Shown here: piece after piece, positions 12,566 to 25,404 of the stretch
Layout: the number at the start of each line of letters is the position of its first letter
Position numbering within the stretch: position 1 is the first letter of the stretch
From: Castor canadensis
Lineage: Eukaryota > Chordata > Mammalia > Rodentia > Castoridae
Assembly: GCF_047511655.1 (NCBI RefSeq)
Contig: NC_133400.1
Coordinates: forward strand, 35,480,001-35,544,000
Direction: 5' to 3'
DNA length: 64,000 nucleotides
Translations under genes and position numbers: made by a program
The notes under the pieces: generated by a model
Seen by the model: only the letters and a program-made list of their open reading frames with translations
The model's database searches: none
What the model was told of the DNA's origin: nothing

Positions 12566-13345
12566 TCTCACTATTAGAATGGCTAGAACAAAAAGAAGAT
12601 AACAAGTGCTGGTGAGGCTGTGGAGAAAAGGGGAACTCGTGCACTGTGGGTGGGAGTGTAAACTGGCACAGCCACTATGGGGAACTGTATGGAAGGGCCT
12701 CAGAAAACTAAAAATAGAAGTATCATGTTATGATCCAGCAATCCACTTTGGGTTATATGTGCAAAAGAACTGAAATTAGCACACTGAAGAGACATCTACA
12801 TTTTCATGTTCACAAAAGTCAAGATATGGAAGCAACCTGTGTTCATGAACAGATGGATGGATAAAGAAAATGTGTATACACGCAACAGTGGGAAATCCTG
12901 TCATTTGGGACAAAATAAGTGGACATAGAGAACATTATGTTAAGTGAAATTAATCAGGTACAGAAAGACAAATGCTGCACAATCTCACTCATCAGAAATC
13001 TAAAAATGTTGAACTCAGCAGAGTAAAAGGATGGGTACCAGAGCCTGGTCTGGGGTTGGGCAGAAAGGGAAAAAGAAAGAGAAAAAGGAAGTGTTGCTCA
13101 GAGGGGACAAAATTTCAGTTAGGAATACCTTCAGTGATCTAATGCACAGAATGGTGACTAAAATAATAATGCATTGAATATTTAAAGACCGACAAAACAT
13201 TTGGCTTTTTTACCATAAAAATAATAAATAGGTGATGAACTAAATTTGTTAGCAATATAAACATACATGAAAACCTCACATTGTGCCCCATGAAGATATA
13301 ATGTCTATAACTCTTGGTTGTCAATCTTTAAATAAAAAGATGAAG
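12566..13345 (+). mobile_element. Old LINE-1 3'-end fragment
   Basis: It has L1 ORF2 C-terminal and 3' phrases in order: GAATGGCTAGAACAAAAAGA, GTGGAGAAAAGGGGAACTCG, TATGATCCAGCAATCCACTT, AACAGATGGATGGATAAAGA and a TTAAGTGAAATTAATCAGG segment. The 5' part is truncated. Confidence 0.85.
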
Positions 13346-13834
13346 GGGTCACTAGCCTGATGCTAAATGCACAGAATGAGTGAATTCTAGCAACACACAT
13401 ATGGAAAAAACACTGCTAGGCCTTGGGCTTCTGGAATTTACAGACTAGCAGGCAACTGCCACCAATCAAACTGTTACCCAGATAGCTACACGATCACACT
13501 TATCAAGGGCCAGACTGTGGGTATGTATCTGTCTTCTGTGGGGTTACTGATTTTTAAGCATTTGGATAAGCATGCTCTGAGCCTTGATGGCCAAAAGGGT
13601 GTAATGGAGAATCTATAACAGAAAGACAGTTTTGTATTGATCGTCGTGCTCAGCAGTGTTTGCATTTGTCTACTATTCCCAATCATTGGTGGCATATGAA
13701 ATGACAATTAGAGAAGTCAGCTGCTCTTTAACTTGAATTCATTTTTCAGAGATCACTGAGGGTACAATGTCTCCCCTTGTCTGCAAGAATCTGAAGACAG
13801 CTGAGGGCAAATGCTCTCACCTCTGTAGTGTGAC
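13346..13834. other. Intergenic, no gene seen
   Basis: This is unique-looking sequence between an L1 fragment and a MIR. No coding or RNA feature is recognised. Confidence 0.5.
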
Positions 13835-14030
13835 TTTTCCTTTCTGAGCACTGCTGTAGGACGGTAGGATGAGCTGTGACTTATTTGATCTTTGCAACAA
13901 TCCCACGAGGCATGTACTATTTGTTATTACCCCATTTCTCAGATGAGGAAACTGAGAAACAATGAGTTTTAGTGACTTGACTCATGGTTCTACTTAGCAG
14001 GTGGTAGAACTGGGATTCGAAGTCTGAAGA
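13835..14030 (-). mobile_element. MIR SINE, minus strand
   Basis: The plus strand reads CAATCCCACGAGGCATGTAC, then CCCCATTTCTCAGATGAGGA and AACTGAGAAA, the familiar antisense MIR core, ending in GTGGTAGAACTGGGATTCGA. Confidence 0.85.
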
Positions 14031-14499
14031 GAGATGTTATTTAAGATAATTTTTAAACATATGAGATTCATTTTCAGTATAATTATAGGCATCAAATCCC
14101 AATAACTAAAAAAAATTCAGGAGGAAGAGCCATGAACAAACACTTTCAAAGATTAGGCAATGAAAAGCAAAGTCAATTCTTGCTTTTAAATCTATTACAA
14201 GGCTTTTACCACTGTCAACATTTTATTATTAGATGTCAAAAAATCATTACCATCACAGCAAAGCATTTCACAATGACGTAAAAATGAACTTTGCTCTTTA
14301 AGGAAAATGCTATAAATATGCACAAAAGGATTTTTTTCCTTGTAGAAATGGCAATCAGTCAATAAATCAGAAAGTCATATGTTAGTTTCATCTCTTCTCC
14401 TACGATTTTACCCATGCAGATTTAGCAAGACTTGTAATCATAATCATTTTAATGAGAACAGAAGTCTGTGGGAAGCCTACAGTGATGTCTAAAACTTAA

Positions 14500-15620
14500 A
14501 ACTTGTGCCTGACAAAATAAATAAATCATAAGGTCAAAAGACAAGCTATAAATTGGGAATAAATATTTACAACATACCTAGTAAACAAGAACATTAACCA
14601 GATATTATGAAGAATTCCTACAAATCAATAAGATAATCATCTCAAGAGCAAAAACCATAAATAATATATTCAAGAATTTCACAAAAAAGGAAAATCAAGT
14701 GGCCAATAAACATGGAAGGAGGTGGAGCCTCATTAATAATTAGGGGAACACAAATTAGAATCACAAAATGGTTCCTATTTCAGATGGGCAAAATTTTTAA
14801 GTTCACCAACACTAGGTATTGGCGTATGAGGAGAAATGAATGCTCTCTACACTGTTGCTGGAAGTACAAATGGCCCAGCAATTGGAGATATTTTGGACCT
14901 GCCTTGTGATATGAAAAAATGATCAAATTCTATGAAAATTCTTAAAATTATTCTTGAAATTATCTGCTCAGAGAAATACTTGTCCAGATGCACTGGGGAT
15001 ATGGACAAGGCATTCACTGTAGCACAGTTTGAAATAATGGAAAACCAGACACGATCTAAGTTTTCACCACAAAGGAACAGATAACCAACTGTGGTACAGT
15101 CAGGTGATGTAACCACTCAGGAAAGGAATCGGATTGAAATATATTCAAATGCACAGAGCTCAAAAACAATATTGAGTGAAAATGATTACAAAACTAAATA
15201 TAGCGTGCTGTCACTAAGATAAATATAAAAAATATATACAAGCATGTATTTTAAGGAAATGCATATGTGCATGTAGGAATGTAGAAACTGGGCTGGAAGG
15301 TACACATAGAGTTCAGAATAGTGGTTATTTCTGAGGAGTGAGGGAAGAGACTGAGTTTAGAGAGATAAAGGAGGATTATATCAATAACATTATTTTTTAA
15401 ATAAGGGAGAGTTCATTCATATATCACTTGCATAATTTTAAAAATATTATATATAGAGAGAAAATGACACATTTTCTATATACATAGAAAAAAAATGTAC
15501 CAGTGATTAATTCCAGGTGGTGAGAATTTGTCTGATTGGTCTTCTCCCTTTTTTTTAAAAAATGATCTTATACAGTTTCAATATAAAAAGGTGTAATTTA
15601 AAAATCAATAGAATACAACT
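14500..15620 (+). mobile_element. Ancient LINE-1 3'-end fragment
   Basis: L1-type phrases include AAGTGGCCAATAAACATGGA, GGGAACACAAATTAGAATCA, a CACTGTTGCTGGAAGTACAAATGG segment and AATAATGGAAAACCAGACAC. It is highly diverged, with an AT-rich 3' part. Confidence 0.65.
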
Positions 15621-16049
15621 TGTAAATTTCAGCTGAACCTGTAATGTCATATTCTACCTCTTGTGATTGACTTTATTTTTGTCTTATGCAATTATGCTCT
15701 CATAGAAAGATAAATTAGAGTCAGAACACTTCAATCCTTCATTTGTTCTAACACAAATGGACAAAATGTATTTGGACAAAATATTTTCTTGTCTAAGGAT
15801 ACTTTGAATGTAGGAAAATATATGTTTCACGCATTATGAATGACACTATTGGGAAGGCTTCAAGTTCATGGGTTGCAACCATTTCTTGGAACCACACAAA
15901 GATGTTGTGCCTTCGGTTTTAAATAACAATGTCAACAAAGACTTTATAACTCTTTGTCACTCTGTCAGTTGTATTTAAAAAGCACAATAGTGTAATGGTT
16001 TAGAGTTTAAATGCCCCAAACAGTGACTTGTTCCTATTTAAATTTAAAC

Positions 16050-16116
16050 TTAAAATAACTAAAACTAAATACAATTAAAAACTGAGTTCCTGGAGACCTA
16101 GACACATGTCAAAGTT
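16050..16116 (+). repeat. Left arm of a 67-bp inverted repeat
   Basis: The reverse complement matches 17160-17229 with about five differences. The shared core includes AGGAACTCAGTTTTTAATTG and GACATGTGTC. Confidence 0.9.
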
Positions 16117-16174
16117 GAAGAGCCACTTGTGGCACAGGTGGGGGACATTTCTATCATGGCCCAAAGTTCTCTTG

Positions 16175-16400
16175 CACAGCACTGTTAAAGCATGGATTCT
16201 AGAGCCAAAGTCTATGGAGTCCCAGCCCTGCCACTTGAACTACTTAGCCATGAGCAATTTAAGAAGCTATTTGTGCTTGGATGGCTTCATCTCTAAAATG
16301 AGGAAAATCATAACGCCATCCTTGCTGGGTTGTTGTGTGGATTAAATGATTTGATGAAGAGCTGTAAAGCTTATATTAACCTAATGGGTGTCATGTAAGT
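16175..16400 (+). mobile_element. MIR SINE
   Basis: MIR phrases occur in order: AAAGCATGGATTCTAGAGCC, GCCACTTGAACTACTTAGCC, ATCTCTAAAATGAGGAAAAT and GATTAAATGATTTGATGAAG. Confidence 0.9.
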
Positions 16401-16579
16401 AGGAAGCTGCTGTTACCTCTCAGCTGCTTGACTGATGGAGGGAAAGTGGCCTGTGGCCCTCATTTCTCCTTTCCAGTGCCTCAGGATATGGCCAAGGGAG
16501 AAGTGATGCTCTGGTCACTAAGAAAGGATCTTTGCTCTCTTGTGGGCCAGATGCTTAGTGTGACTATGAATGTTCATGT

Positions 16580-17140
16580 AGCATTGGGCCAAAGTTACCA
16601 AACTGAGTGCCCGTTGTGTGTCAGGCACTGTTCTGCTCAGTGGAGATCTTTCATTGCACAGAATGAAAAGGATCTCTAGCCTGGAAGAACTTCCATCCCA
16701 GAGAGGAGGCAGGAAGTACTGTGGGGAGACAGAGGAAACCCACAGAACTCTGAGTTGGGGAGGGGCAAAGCTGTGATTTAGAATAGGGTCCAGGTTCATG
16801 AGCAGCTTATGTGCAGGAGATGAGATAATACCAGGAAGGGTGTGGCAGGCAGTTCAGGAGACACTGAAGTGAGAGCAGCAAAGAAGGCAGAGGCCAGAGT
16901 GGAGTGGAGGAGAGGAGAGGGGAGGGGAGGGGAGGGGAGGGGAGGGGCAAGCTTGGATGGCCAAGAGGGCAGGGAAGCAAAAGTGGACAGACCTAAGCTA
17001 TCAGAAGGACTTGGCTCCCACTCAGCCAGAGATGGGATCTTTGGGTGCTTTTGAGAAGAGGAGTGACATGACCTGACTTCATTCCAGGGGTGGAGCAGTG
17101 GTGAGGAGGCCTGCAGTGATTTCAGTGGCAGGCTGAAATC
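16580..17140. repeat. Ancient mammalian repeat sequence, family unresolved
   Basis: The stretch has old-repeat phrases (GTGTCAGGCACTGTTCTGCT; later AGAGGAGTGACATGACCTGA) that recur in mammalian interspersed repeats. It is interrupted by a GGGGA microsatellite. Confidence 0.45.
16900..16948 (+). repeat. (GGGGA)n microsatellite
   Basis: Roughly seven consecutive GGGGA units give runs of four guanines spaced by single adenines, a strong G-quadruplex pattern on the plus strand. Confidence 0.95.
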
Positions 17141-17159
17141 AGCCTGCCATGACATGTGT

Positions 17160-17229
17160 CAACCTTGACATGTGTCTAAGTCTCCAGGAACTCAGTTTTT
17201 AATTGTATTTTGCTTTAGTTATTTTAAGC
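17160..17229 (-). repeat. Right arm of a 67-bp inverted repeat
   Basis: It pairs with 16050-16116. Just before it, GACATGTGTC already occurs at 17151-17160, so this motif is tandemly doubled on this side only. Confidence 0.9.
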
Positions 17230-17344
17230 TTCTGGAAGGTGGCAGCAGGAAACGGGTGAGAAGTGGTCAGCTGAGACTTTAAAGCTATGCTGACAGATCA
17301 GATGTGGCACACGGAGACAGGAGTGAGAATCTGCAGATATCTTT

Positions 17345-17470
17345 TATTTGTTTACTTATTTATTTATTTGTGACAGGACTTGGCTATGTAGCCAGGCCGG
17401 CCTTGAACGCGAAATCCTCCTGCCTCAGCTTGCTGAGGGTTGGGATTACAGGTGTGCATCACCACCCCCA
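17345..17470 (-). mobile_element. B1-like (7SL-derived) SINE
   Basis: The plus strand shows (TTTA)n then TGGCTATGTAGCCAGGCCGG and GGGTTGGGATTACAGGTGTG, the antisense of a rodent B1-type element. Confidence 0.85.
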
Positions 17471-19740
17471 ACAATACAGATACGTCTTTAAAACTTGTCT
17501 GCTGTCTGTATTTTACTACTTTGAACCAGAAGCACAAGCCAAAGACTTGTGCTTGTTACTGAGAAATGATCCACCAGGTTATATTAAGTGAAAAGAAGGA
17601 GAAAAGTGTTCATTGAGTGCACCTTTTATCTAAGAAAGAGAAGAATACAAATAGGAAGATACATTTTCTTACATAATAGAAAAAGAACAAATCATATTTT
17701 AGAATGCTTATTTATAAGGAATGAGAATGAGAGAATGTTAGACTACAAATATACTTTGTTCTGTAGATCTGACTTTGCAATTTATAAAATATAAAATATT
17801 TTATAGTCATAAAATAAAATAAATTGAAAAAGAAATTATTACAAATGTAAAGTAAAATAAAAAAGTACATAAATGGTTTGTGATCTAGCCATGCACAGAG
17901 GAATTGTTCTTAGTGATTCTATAAAACAGAAATTTGACAGTAATCCCTGTGGACTAGACCTAAAAGACAAAGAAAAAAAAAGGCTGGGATTTCTCCTTAG
18001 TCATATTGCTTATTGTAGTTTTGAGTAATTTTTGGAGGCTGATTTTATTAACATGGGATCTAGCAAATTTGTAATTTCATTGGGATTATTGAGAATTGGG
18101 ATTTTCAACATAAGAGAAGGGAGATACTTTGTGGATATAAGATCCATGAATTAGAGTAAAAACATTGGTTATCTTGAAGTTGAATTGGACAGATCATAAT
18201 GGATTAATTATTTTTTTAGAAAGCAAAGTTTCTTGTTCACTGTAAGTAGGACCAGAAGCCCAGATTGTGGTCTCTAAATAATATTGCCTACTATAAGGAT
18301 CCAGGGATCCTAAGAGGAAGGTTGATTCCTGGTCTAGGGCAGATATATGCAAGATGAGCCTGGACATAACAGAAAGCAAGGAAGCTCTCAAGAGAATCTT
18401 GGTCATGTCAAAAGCACTCCAGAGCCGACTTGATTAGACTCCCATGGGCCAAAGATAGAACATAAACATCAATTAATAAAGTAACTGTAATCAATATATA
18501 AAACATATTTAATATATAGCCTCTTAGTAATATTAACAGTAAAATAAAAGATCCTGTAACAACTCATTGTTTTAAAAGCTGGTAGATAAAGGGAAATCCA
18601 CACCACAGACCCACCTTTTCAATATGCACTGTGCCCACGGAAGCCAAATAGATGAAGAGGACCACATTCTCTTTACGGAATATTTTAGTTAGTAAGTGAA
18701 TTTTTTAAATGATGGAATGAAAACATTACCTCTTTGTAATCCCTAATAGTGAATGGATATAATAAAGACTTTACTTTGAACTTCTTGGTAGAGAAATAAG
18801 ACACTATCTATGAAATAGTTTTGCTGTCCCTCCAAAGGTGACAACAATCACAAACCCCCCATTTCCAATACAGTGCACAGGAAATAGTGGATGCAGAGGA
18901 ACAAGTTGAATGATGCCATAGGGATGCAATGGGGACAGTTTATGAAGCAAACTTCCAGGACTCTTTAACAACAGCAATACTGCCAATAGAACAATCAAAA
19001 TGGAAGAGGGGGAGTGGGAGAGCAGAAGTTGAGGGAGCAGAAGAGGGAGAGGGATAGGAAAAGAGACTTGAGGAACAACAACGAGTTATACACATGCTAG
19101 CTGAGATTCCAATTCAAACAACAACCACAAATAAAACAATTGAAACAAGACAATCAGTTAAAGGTAAGCACTGAGCTTAGACACAATGATAAGTCCTATT
19201 GTTTTTTGTTTGCATTCTTTCTCTGTTAATTTCTTTAGGAATAATAATGATATCATGGTTATGTTCTTTTATTTTAGAGACACAGGCTGGAAGAATCACA
19301 GATGCAATTCTGGGAAGGGTTTGTGGAATAAGACTGACCCAGGAGTTGATAATTATTGAAGGTGGTGGTGGGTGTGTAATTCCTTTTCATGATAATTTTG
19401 GTCCTGCTGATGTTGCTGCCTCCTCTGATTAGAAGCTATCTCCTTTGAGTTTCTCTCCTCCTGTTGTCCGTCATTCAGCCCACAAGCAGATCCCAGAAAT
19501 TAGATGCTTGGAGTATATCCTAGGCTTTTTCTCTCCATCTTCTTACCCATCACCTAGTCTCAACCACCCCACTGCTCAGCTATGGGGTGCTCATGTCATA
19601 GTCACTCAGCAGAGTTTCTGCCTCAGTCTTCTCATGGGAGGAGAGCAAGTGTAATAGGAGGAACTATGTTTGGACTTACATGGTGAGAAGTTCACTAGAG
19701 AAGATGCAGTGGCACGCTCGGGAACAGCGAATGTGTGTCA
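17471..19740. other. Intergenic, no gene seen
   Basis: AT-rich DNA with short scattered open frames on both strands and a purine-rich tract at about 19005-19065. No domain or RNA gene is recognised. Confidence 0.5.
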
Positions 19741-19744
19741 GCAA

Positions 19745-21260
19745 TATGTGAGTAGTATGGAGTGTCAAGCAGCTCAAGAGGACAGGGGCTGGTGAGCTAA
19801 GCAGGGACAAGGGACAGAAGACTGTGAATGTCATGTGAGTTTCATGTTAGCCCAACGGTGAGAGCCAGGAGTGGAATTCTGAACAGGAGTGACATATAGG
19901 ATGTGCAGGCCAGGAAAACTCTGCTCTGCCGGCAACTGGATTCATACCTGACAGGCCAGTTAGGAGGTGGCTGTAACATTCAGGTGGGAGAAAAATGGGT
20001 GGCTGCGATAGGGAGGTGGCAATGGGAATGGAGAGGTGGCGGGCGCCTGTAGAACAGACAGTGGAAATGCTTTGGCGGGTGGCTGAATACGCACACAGTG
20101 AGCTAGTGCCCTTGGGATGTAGAGCCATAGGACAGGGCATTTAGAAGGTGGGGGGGATTAGGTGGAGGCACAAGGAGTCAAGTGACACACCTGGAAGTGC
20201 TCATGTGGCCACTGGTGGGAAACTCAGGCAGAGGCACAGCAGGCAGCTGGATGTTTGAGAGAGTCTAAGCAAGTGGACCCACATAACAGAAATGTACATT
20301 GATGTGCTAGCTGCAGCCCAAAGCAAATATTTAAAGAAACTGATTTTAGCAGATTCCACAGCAAATAGCAACAAAGCAATCTTAGGTAGTGAATGTGGGA
20401 GCACTTGAGTAGTTTTAGAAAGAAGCAGCTCAAACTGGCTTTCGACTCCCTCCCTCTTCTTCCTTCTTTCTCCCTCCCTTCCTGTTCTTACCTGTTAAAA
20501 TAAATATTTGTGAAGAGTTTACTACGGAATAGACATTGTGTTCACACACAATGATGAGTAAGAATGGATATGACTATAACAGGTCTGTCATTTGCCCTCT
20601 TGGATCTTACAATCTATTATGGAAGACAGACATTAGACAAATGCTGCACAAATCATTTAATTACCAAACTGTGGCAGTCCTAAGGAGAGGTGCATGGTAG
20701 AGAGAGCTGCAGACAGAGCCTTAGGAAAGCTTCTTTGTGAGGTGTTGACTTAAGTGAAAAATGAAGATTTTACATATGAAGTGAACCGGAGGTCCCTTCT
20801 AGGCAGGTGACTTCTAGGCAGAGTTTCAGCCTGCGCAAAGGGTCAGGGGCAGGGGAGAGCACTTAGAAACTGAAAGAAAGTCCCTGGGGCTGGAGAACAG
20901 AGAAAAAGGAAAACACAGACGAGGCTGGAGAGGCAGTGGGGTCAGCACATGCAAGACCTCCTAGGCTATGTTAGCAGTGTAGTTCTTCTTGAATACTAAG
21001 TGGGGAGCTATGGAAAGATTTGAAGTAAGGAGACATAGGATCATATTCACATCTTAAAACTACAAGTCTTCCTGCAGTGTGAAGAATCATGGATGAAGGG
21101 AAGCCAATGAGAAAGCATCGACAGTATTCTAGGTGAGAGATGACAATGTCTGGGTACAGACGTGGCAATAAAGATACAAAGGAGTGGGTGGAGCCCAGAT
21201 GGGTTTTAACTGGAAACATCTCTGGGACATGCTAGTGACTGGGCTATGAGTGAAGGAGAC
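19745..21260. repeat. Ancient mammalian repeat remnants, family unresolved
   Basis: Two blocks (about 19830-20140 and 20500-21230) contain phrases shared by old mammalian interspersed repeats: CAGGAGTGACATATAGGATG, GCCAGTTAGGAGGTGGCTGT, GAGCTATGGAAAGATTTGAA and CTAGGTGAGAGATGACAATG. The identical theme in both blocks suggests two pieces of one family. Confidence 0.4.
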
Positions 21261-22079
21261 AGCAGCCAAGGGTGGCAGTTATATTCACCCAGTATTGATG
21301 TTTCCCCACAGTTGAGATGAAAAGACTGAGTTAGGATATGGTGGGAGAGCTATGGAAGCAAAGGGTCAGAGAACTCCGCAAAGGGCTATTTGTGTCACCC
21401 CAGAACAAACATGCTCAGAATCTGCTGAGATGAACATGTGCTGAGAACCAGCTTATGGATGGTGTGTGGGATTATGGAGTGTTGGCTAGACAGCCAGACA
21501 CTGGTGCCATAGCGTTTGACCTAGCAGTTAGAAGGGAGGAAAAGGGCCAAGGTGGGCCAGGTAGGGAGCCCGTCCTGCAGGACAAAGTTATGTGGCAGCT
21601 TTCAAACCCTTGTAACATCCAAAAATCCATGCAGAAAACTCCATGTGTCTTATACGATACCAGACACAAGTATTTCTTATATTCACATTAGCTACTGACC
21701 ATACTCATTTCACGGACATCTTTTTCTAACAGAACTGTGGTCTTGGCAAGCAATTGATTCCTACAACTGCTGGAACTTATACCTAGGAATTTTAAATATT
21801 CCTCATCGATAGGTTCCTTCATCTAAACTTTTCTTAAATAATAAAACAAATTCCTATTGTGGTACAAGAGTGGTGAATCACAATGTATAATTAGCTCTTA
21901 AATAAATAACTGGGTCATGGTTGCTCAGGAACCCTTTGCAGGTGGCTGCCATGTGACACCATTCAGGTTTGCAGTTTTGCAATTGATGTTGGTCCTCAGA
22001 GAGTGAGACATGTGCAATGTCTCAGGCTCAGAGGCACAAGAGTAGCAGAAAATAAACTGTTTTGAGACCCCATCCTCAA
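21261..22079. other. Intergenic, no gene seen
   Basis: Unique-looking sequence without a recognisable gene or repeat. Confidence 0.45.
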
Positions 22080-22206
22080 GGTGGGTGTGGTTGCACATGA
22101 CTGTGATCCCAGCACTCAGGAGACTAAGGCTGGAGAACTTTGAGTTCAAGGACAGTGTGGGCTACATAGTGAGAGCCTGCTCTACAGAGAGGGAGAGAGA
22201 GAGACC
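22080..22206 (+). mobile_element. B1-like (7SL-derived) SINE
   Basis: The sense element GACTGTGATCCCAGCACTCA, then GGAGACTAAGG and a GTGGGCTACATAGTGAGAGCC segment, ends in a short GA run. Confidence 0.85.
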
Positions 22207-23477
22207 CCATCCTCGGCAACCCAGGACGACACAGCTTGTAATATTTTTTTTTGTTTCTTTTTCTGGCATACTGTTAACGCTGCCAAGGGGGAAGGGAGTG
22301 GGCACACTCTTTTGCTCTGTGTATTTTTCTGTCATTTGCATTTTCAAAATAAGAATTCTATTAATGTAACTTTTTTAAATGGGAAAAATGAATACTCTTC
22401 TTTTCCCTAGATTCCTCTCGCTATACCTTAATGCTATCTCACTGAAGTTTACAGAAAGCAATTGGTGTCCAGGTTCTGGGAAGGAACGCATCCATGCTGG
22501 AGGACAGTGATGAAATACCCCTCATATTTTTTTCTAAAGTAAGTTACTGAGTGCTTCGAAAGGATTTGAGGCCACATTGTGTGAGTCCTTGGGGACCTCA
22601 CGGGACAGTGTGCATATTCTAATGACACTCTCACCTCTGCTTTACCTGAAAGGTACAACCTTCATGAGGAGGGGTGGGGGGTGGGGGGGGTGGCGCAGCA
22701 GGAGCTTTCCTGCCTAAGAGACCATGCATAGAGAAGGTCTCTGCCCTACTTGCAATGGGGGTCTTGACGCTGCCTGGCAGGTCACACATCCCATCTTTTT
22801 TCATGAGCCTTGGAAGGTGGCATTTGCTAACCTTTAATGTGCACATGACTGAGCCTCACATAGACCTTTCTAAACAGCAAACAAGGGAAAACAGCATCTC
22901 CTTAAATTCAGAGTGAGAGCAGCACATCAAGAGCATCCATCCTGTGAGTAGGGATACTGAAAATGTTAAGTGACATCTCCAAAGGAGATTCTGAATAAAA
23001 AAAAGGAAAGCATTGGTGACATATTGATGAAGCCTCAGGGGCAGAGCATCTTCTGATTCTTCACACCCACTCTCTGCTGTTCATCACCATGCTTAGCCAG
23101 GCTGCAGACTGCATGGCGGCCTCCCTGGCCCTCTGGCCTGTGGTTGGGGCTGGTGGAGCCCAGCAGGGATCACAGGATAGGAAGGAGAGTCAGGCTCTCA
23201 CTCCTTGACCTCTCTCTGGGTGAGTCACACAGGTCTGGCTGTGTCCCCCCTCATTAGTCTTGTGTGTGTCCAGGTCTGGGGTGGCCAGAGATGTCTACAG
23301 GAGTGCTGCTGTCCCTGTCTCTGTGGCTCCCGGGCCCTGGCCAGGCTTTGAAAACATTTTCTTTATTTAATTCTCCTCAAATCACTCAGTTATGAGTATG
23401 GCTTTTTTTTTTTTTTGCCAAGTCCCAGAAATACGTCAGAGAGCTCTCATTAGGGTTGGGGTCCTGAAACAAAGATT
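22207..23477. other. Intergenic, no gene seen; G-rich tract
   Basis: No gene is recognised. A G-rich tract at about 22670-22695 (GGGGTGGGGGGTGGGGGGGG) could form a quadruplex. A T tract lies at about 23403-23416. Confidence 0.45.
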
Positions 23478-23900
23478 TTTTTTTTTTTGCAGTGGCAGTA
23501 CTGGGCTTAAATTCAGGGCCTCAAGATAGCCAGTATCCAGCACTTGAGCCACGGCCTAGCCACTCTTTGGCCTTAGTTGCTGTTCAGCCAGGGTCCCGTG
23601 TTCTTCTTAGGTCAGCCTGGACCATGATCCTCGGATGTATGACTCCCATGTAACTGGGATCACAGACACACCCCACCACATCTGGCTTGTTGGTTGAGAT
23701 GGGGATCTCACTATAACATTTTGCCTAGTCTGGCCTCAAACGGTGATCCTCCTGATCTCTGTTCCTGAGTAGCCAGGATTTATTTATTTATTTATTTTTA
23801 CCTTTTTCTGAGACAAGATCTCATTGTTTTCAAGCTATCCTCAAACTCAAGATTCTTCCCCTCTGAATGTTTGGAATACAAGCATGTGCCACCATGTCAT
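23478..23900 (-). mobile_element. Composite 7SL-7SL-tRNA SINE plus another 7SL unit
   Basis: On the plus strand a T tract is followed by the antisense tRNA-derived unit (AGTACTGGGCTTAAATTCAG), then two antisense 7SL-like units (about 23575-23670 and 23680-23780), a TTTA run and a further antisense 7SL/B1-like unit to about 23900. The order matches the 8215-8612 copy. Confidence 0.75.
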
Positions 23901-25400
23901 TACGACATTTGTCATAATTTTTGCACTGTCCACTATCCCTTGCTCTCCAGCACTGCCCAGCATCTGAACTGACCCTCTTGTCTAGGGATTTCCTTCTCTT
24001 GGGAGTTGTGATAGGAGGAGGAAACCAACGACTCCATGGAAACCAGAAGCTCATTTCCCCAGCCTTCCTTGCAGGTAGGGCTCAGATACAATCCAGCTCA
24101 ACCACTAAGGTGGCCTCTGACCACTGGCATGACCTGCCTCATGCAGGGGCTGCAGGGAACCCAGTTAGGCTGGGGCAGCAGCAGCACTGTGGGCCTGTGA
24201 TGGCAGATTCCAGAGGGAGCGGTAGTCTTATGTGAGGCTTGTGGTGGGGGTGTGGCGCCTGGTGGAGTCTGTGTGAACAGTGGGGAGAGTTGGTTCTCTG
24301 CAGAGATTTCCTGTACTGCCCCTTCCTCTGGAAGACCTTCTTTCCTTTCCTGCATCAATGAACCAGGGTTGTTCCAGGGTTGCTTGACATAACAACTATG
24401 TGATACAAAAACCAAGCCAAATCTCTTTGCCCAAAGAGTCTGGCATCCCAAAATACTCATCTCATTTTAAGAAATAGGTGTTTGAGCCTCTTCTCTGTTT
24501 CAGCTACTATGCTAGGTGTTACAAAGCCAATTAAGTTATATAAATAGCTATAATCAACACGATAAACATTCTAATGGACTTCAATTTTCAGAAGTGAACA
24601 GATCCAGTGGTTAATTCTGCTGGGTGAGGTGTGGGTATGGTTAGAGGTGGTGAGCTGGCAGAGGAAAGCACACAAGGACTGGTGGTGGGATTCTGCTTGG
24701 TGTATCCAGAGAATGAGGATGAGCTCAGAGGGACAGGAGAGCAGAGAAGAGGCCCCTGGAGGTGAGGCTGGGAAAGTGAAACAAGGCTCAACAGCAAGGT
24801 GTCTGGGCAGGAGGAGCCACTAACACAGCTCAGAGACAGACTGAAGAGGGGAAGAATAGAAGTGAGAAGACCACTGGGTCTCATGAAGAGCTATGGGAGA
24901 GGCCATGGGATTGAGAAGGAAGGCAGAGAAGAGAGGCAAGGGATGGCTGCTGCCTTGCTGGGCCTGGACAGCTGAGGAGGATTCAAGTTTCCAGCTTGAA
25001 GGTGAGGACGTTTTTCAGTGAACCCAGGGAAAACATTAAGTAGCACAAGTTCAGGGTAGAGGAGAAAAGGAGATTGGCTATAGGCACACCCAGATGCCTT
25101 TCATCTCAGGAGGTTCTAATATATGCTTTTGTCTATACTGGCATTTTGCCTTTGATTGTTGGACCATTCAGCAGCCAGGGTGAGGTTGTTTCAACCTGGC
25201 TACTACCATTCAATTTCCCTCCTACTCATGGGTCTATTTTATTTCCTTGGGTATACCACAGCCTTAGAGTACACGGTCATATGGGATATTGCTAGATTGG
25301 CAGTCAGGAAGGACTAAATGTCTCTTTAAATTCTCTCCATACTAATCTCTCTACGTGAGGGTGTCAGTATGATCTGATCTGACTTACCTAGCCTACTGCC
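23901..25400. other. Intergenic, no gene seen
   Basis: Open frames up to 120 codons occur on both strands (for example 24098-24460 minus), but they lack domains, splice context or conserved phrases. The block ends at the 4-bp target site of the provirus. Confidence 0.45.
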
Positions 25401-25404
25401 AGAC
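25401..25404 (+). repeat. Left target-site duplication of the provirus (AGAC)
   Basis: AGAC immediately precedes the 5' LTR TG and recurs immediately after the 3' LTR CA at 35411-35414. Four base pairs is the usual size for gammaretrovirus-like integration. Confidence 0.85.

Noticed and set aside
17341-17375. CRISPR-like short repeats
   Set aside because: The tandem TTTA units are the A-rich tail of an antisense B1-like element; no spaced repeat array exists in the window.
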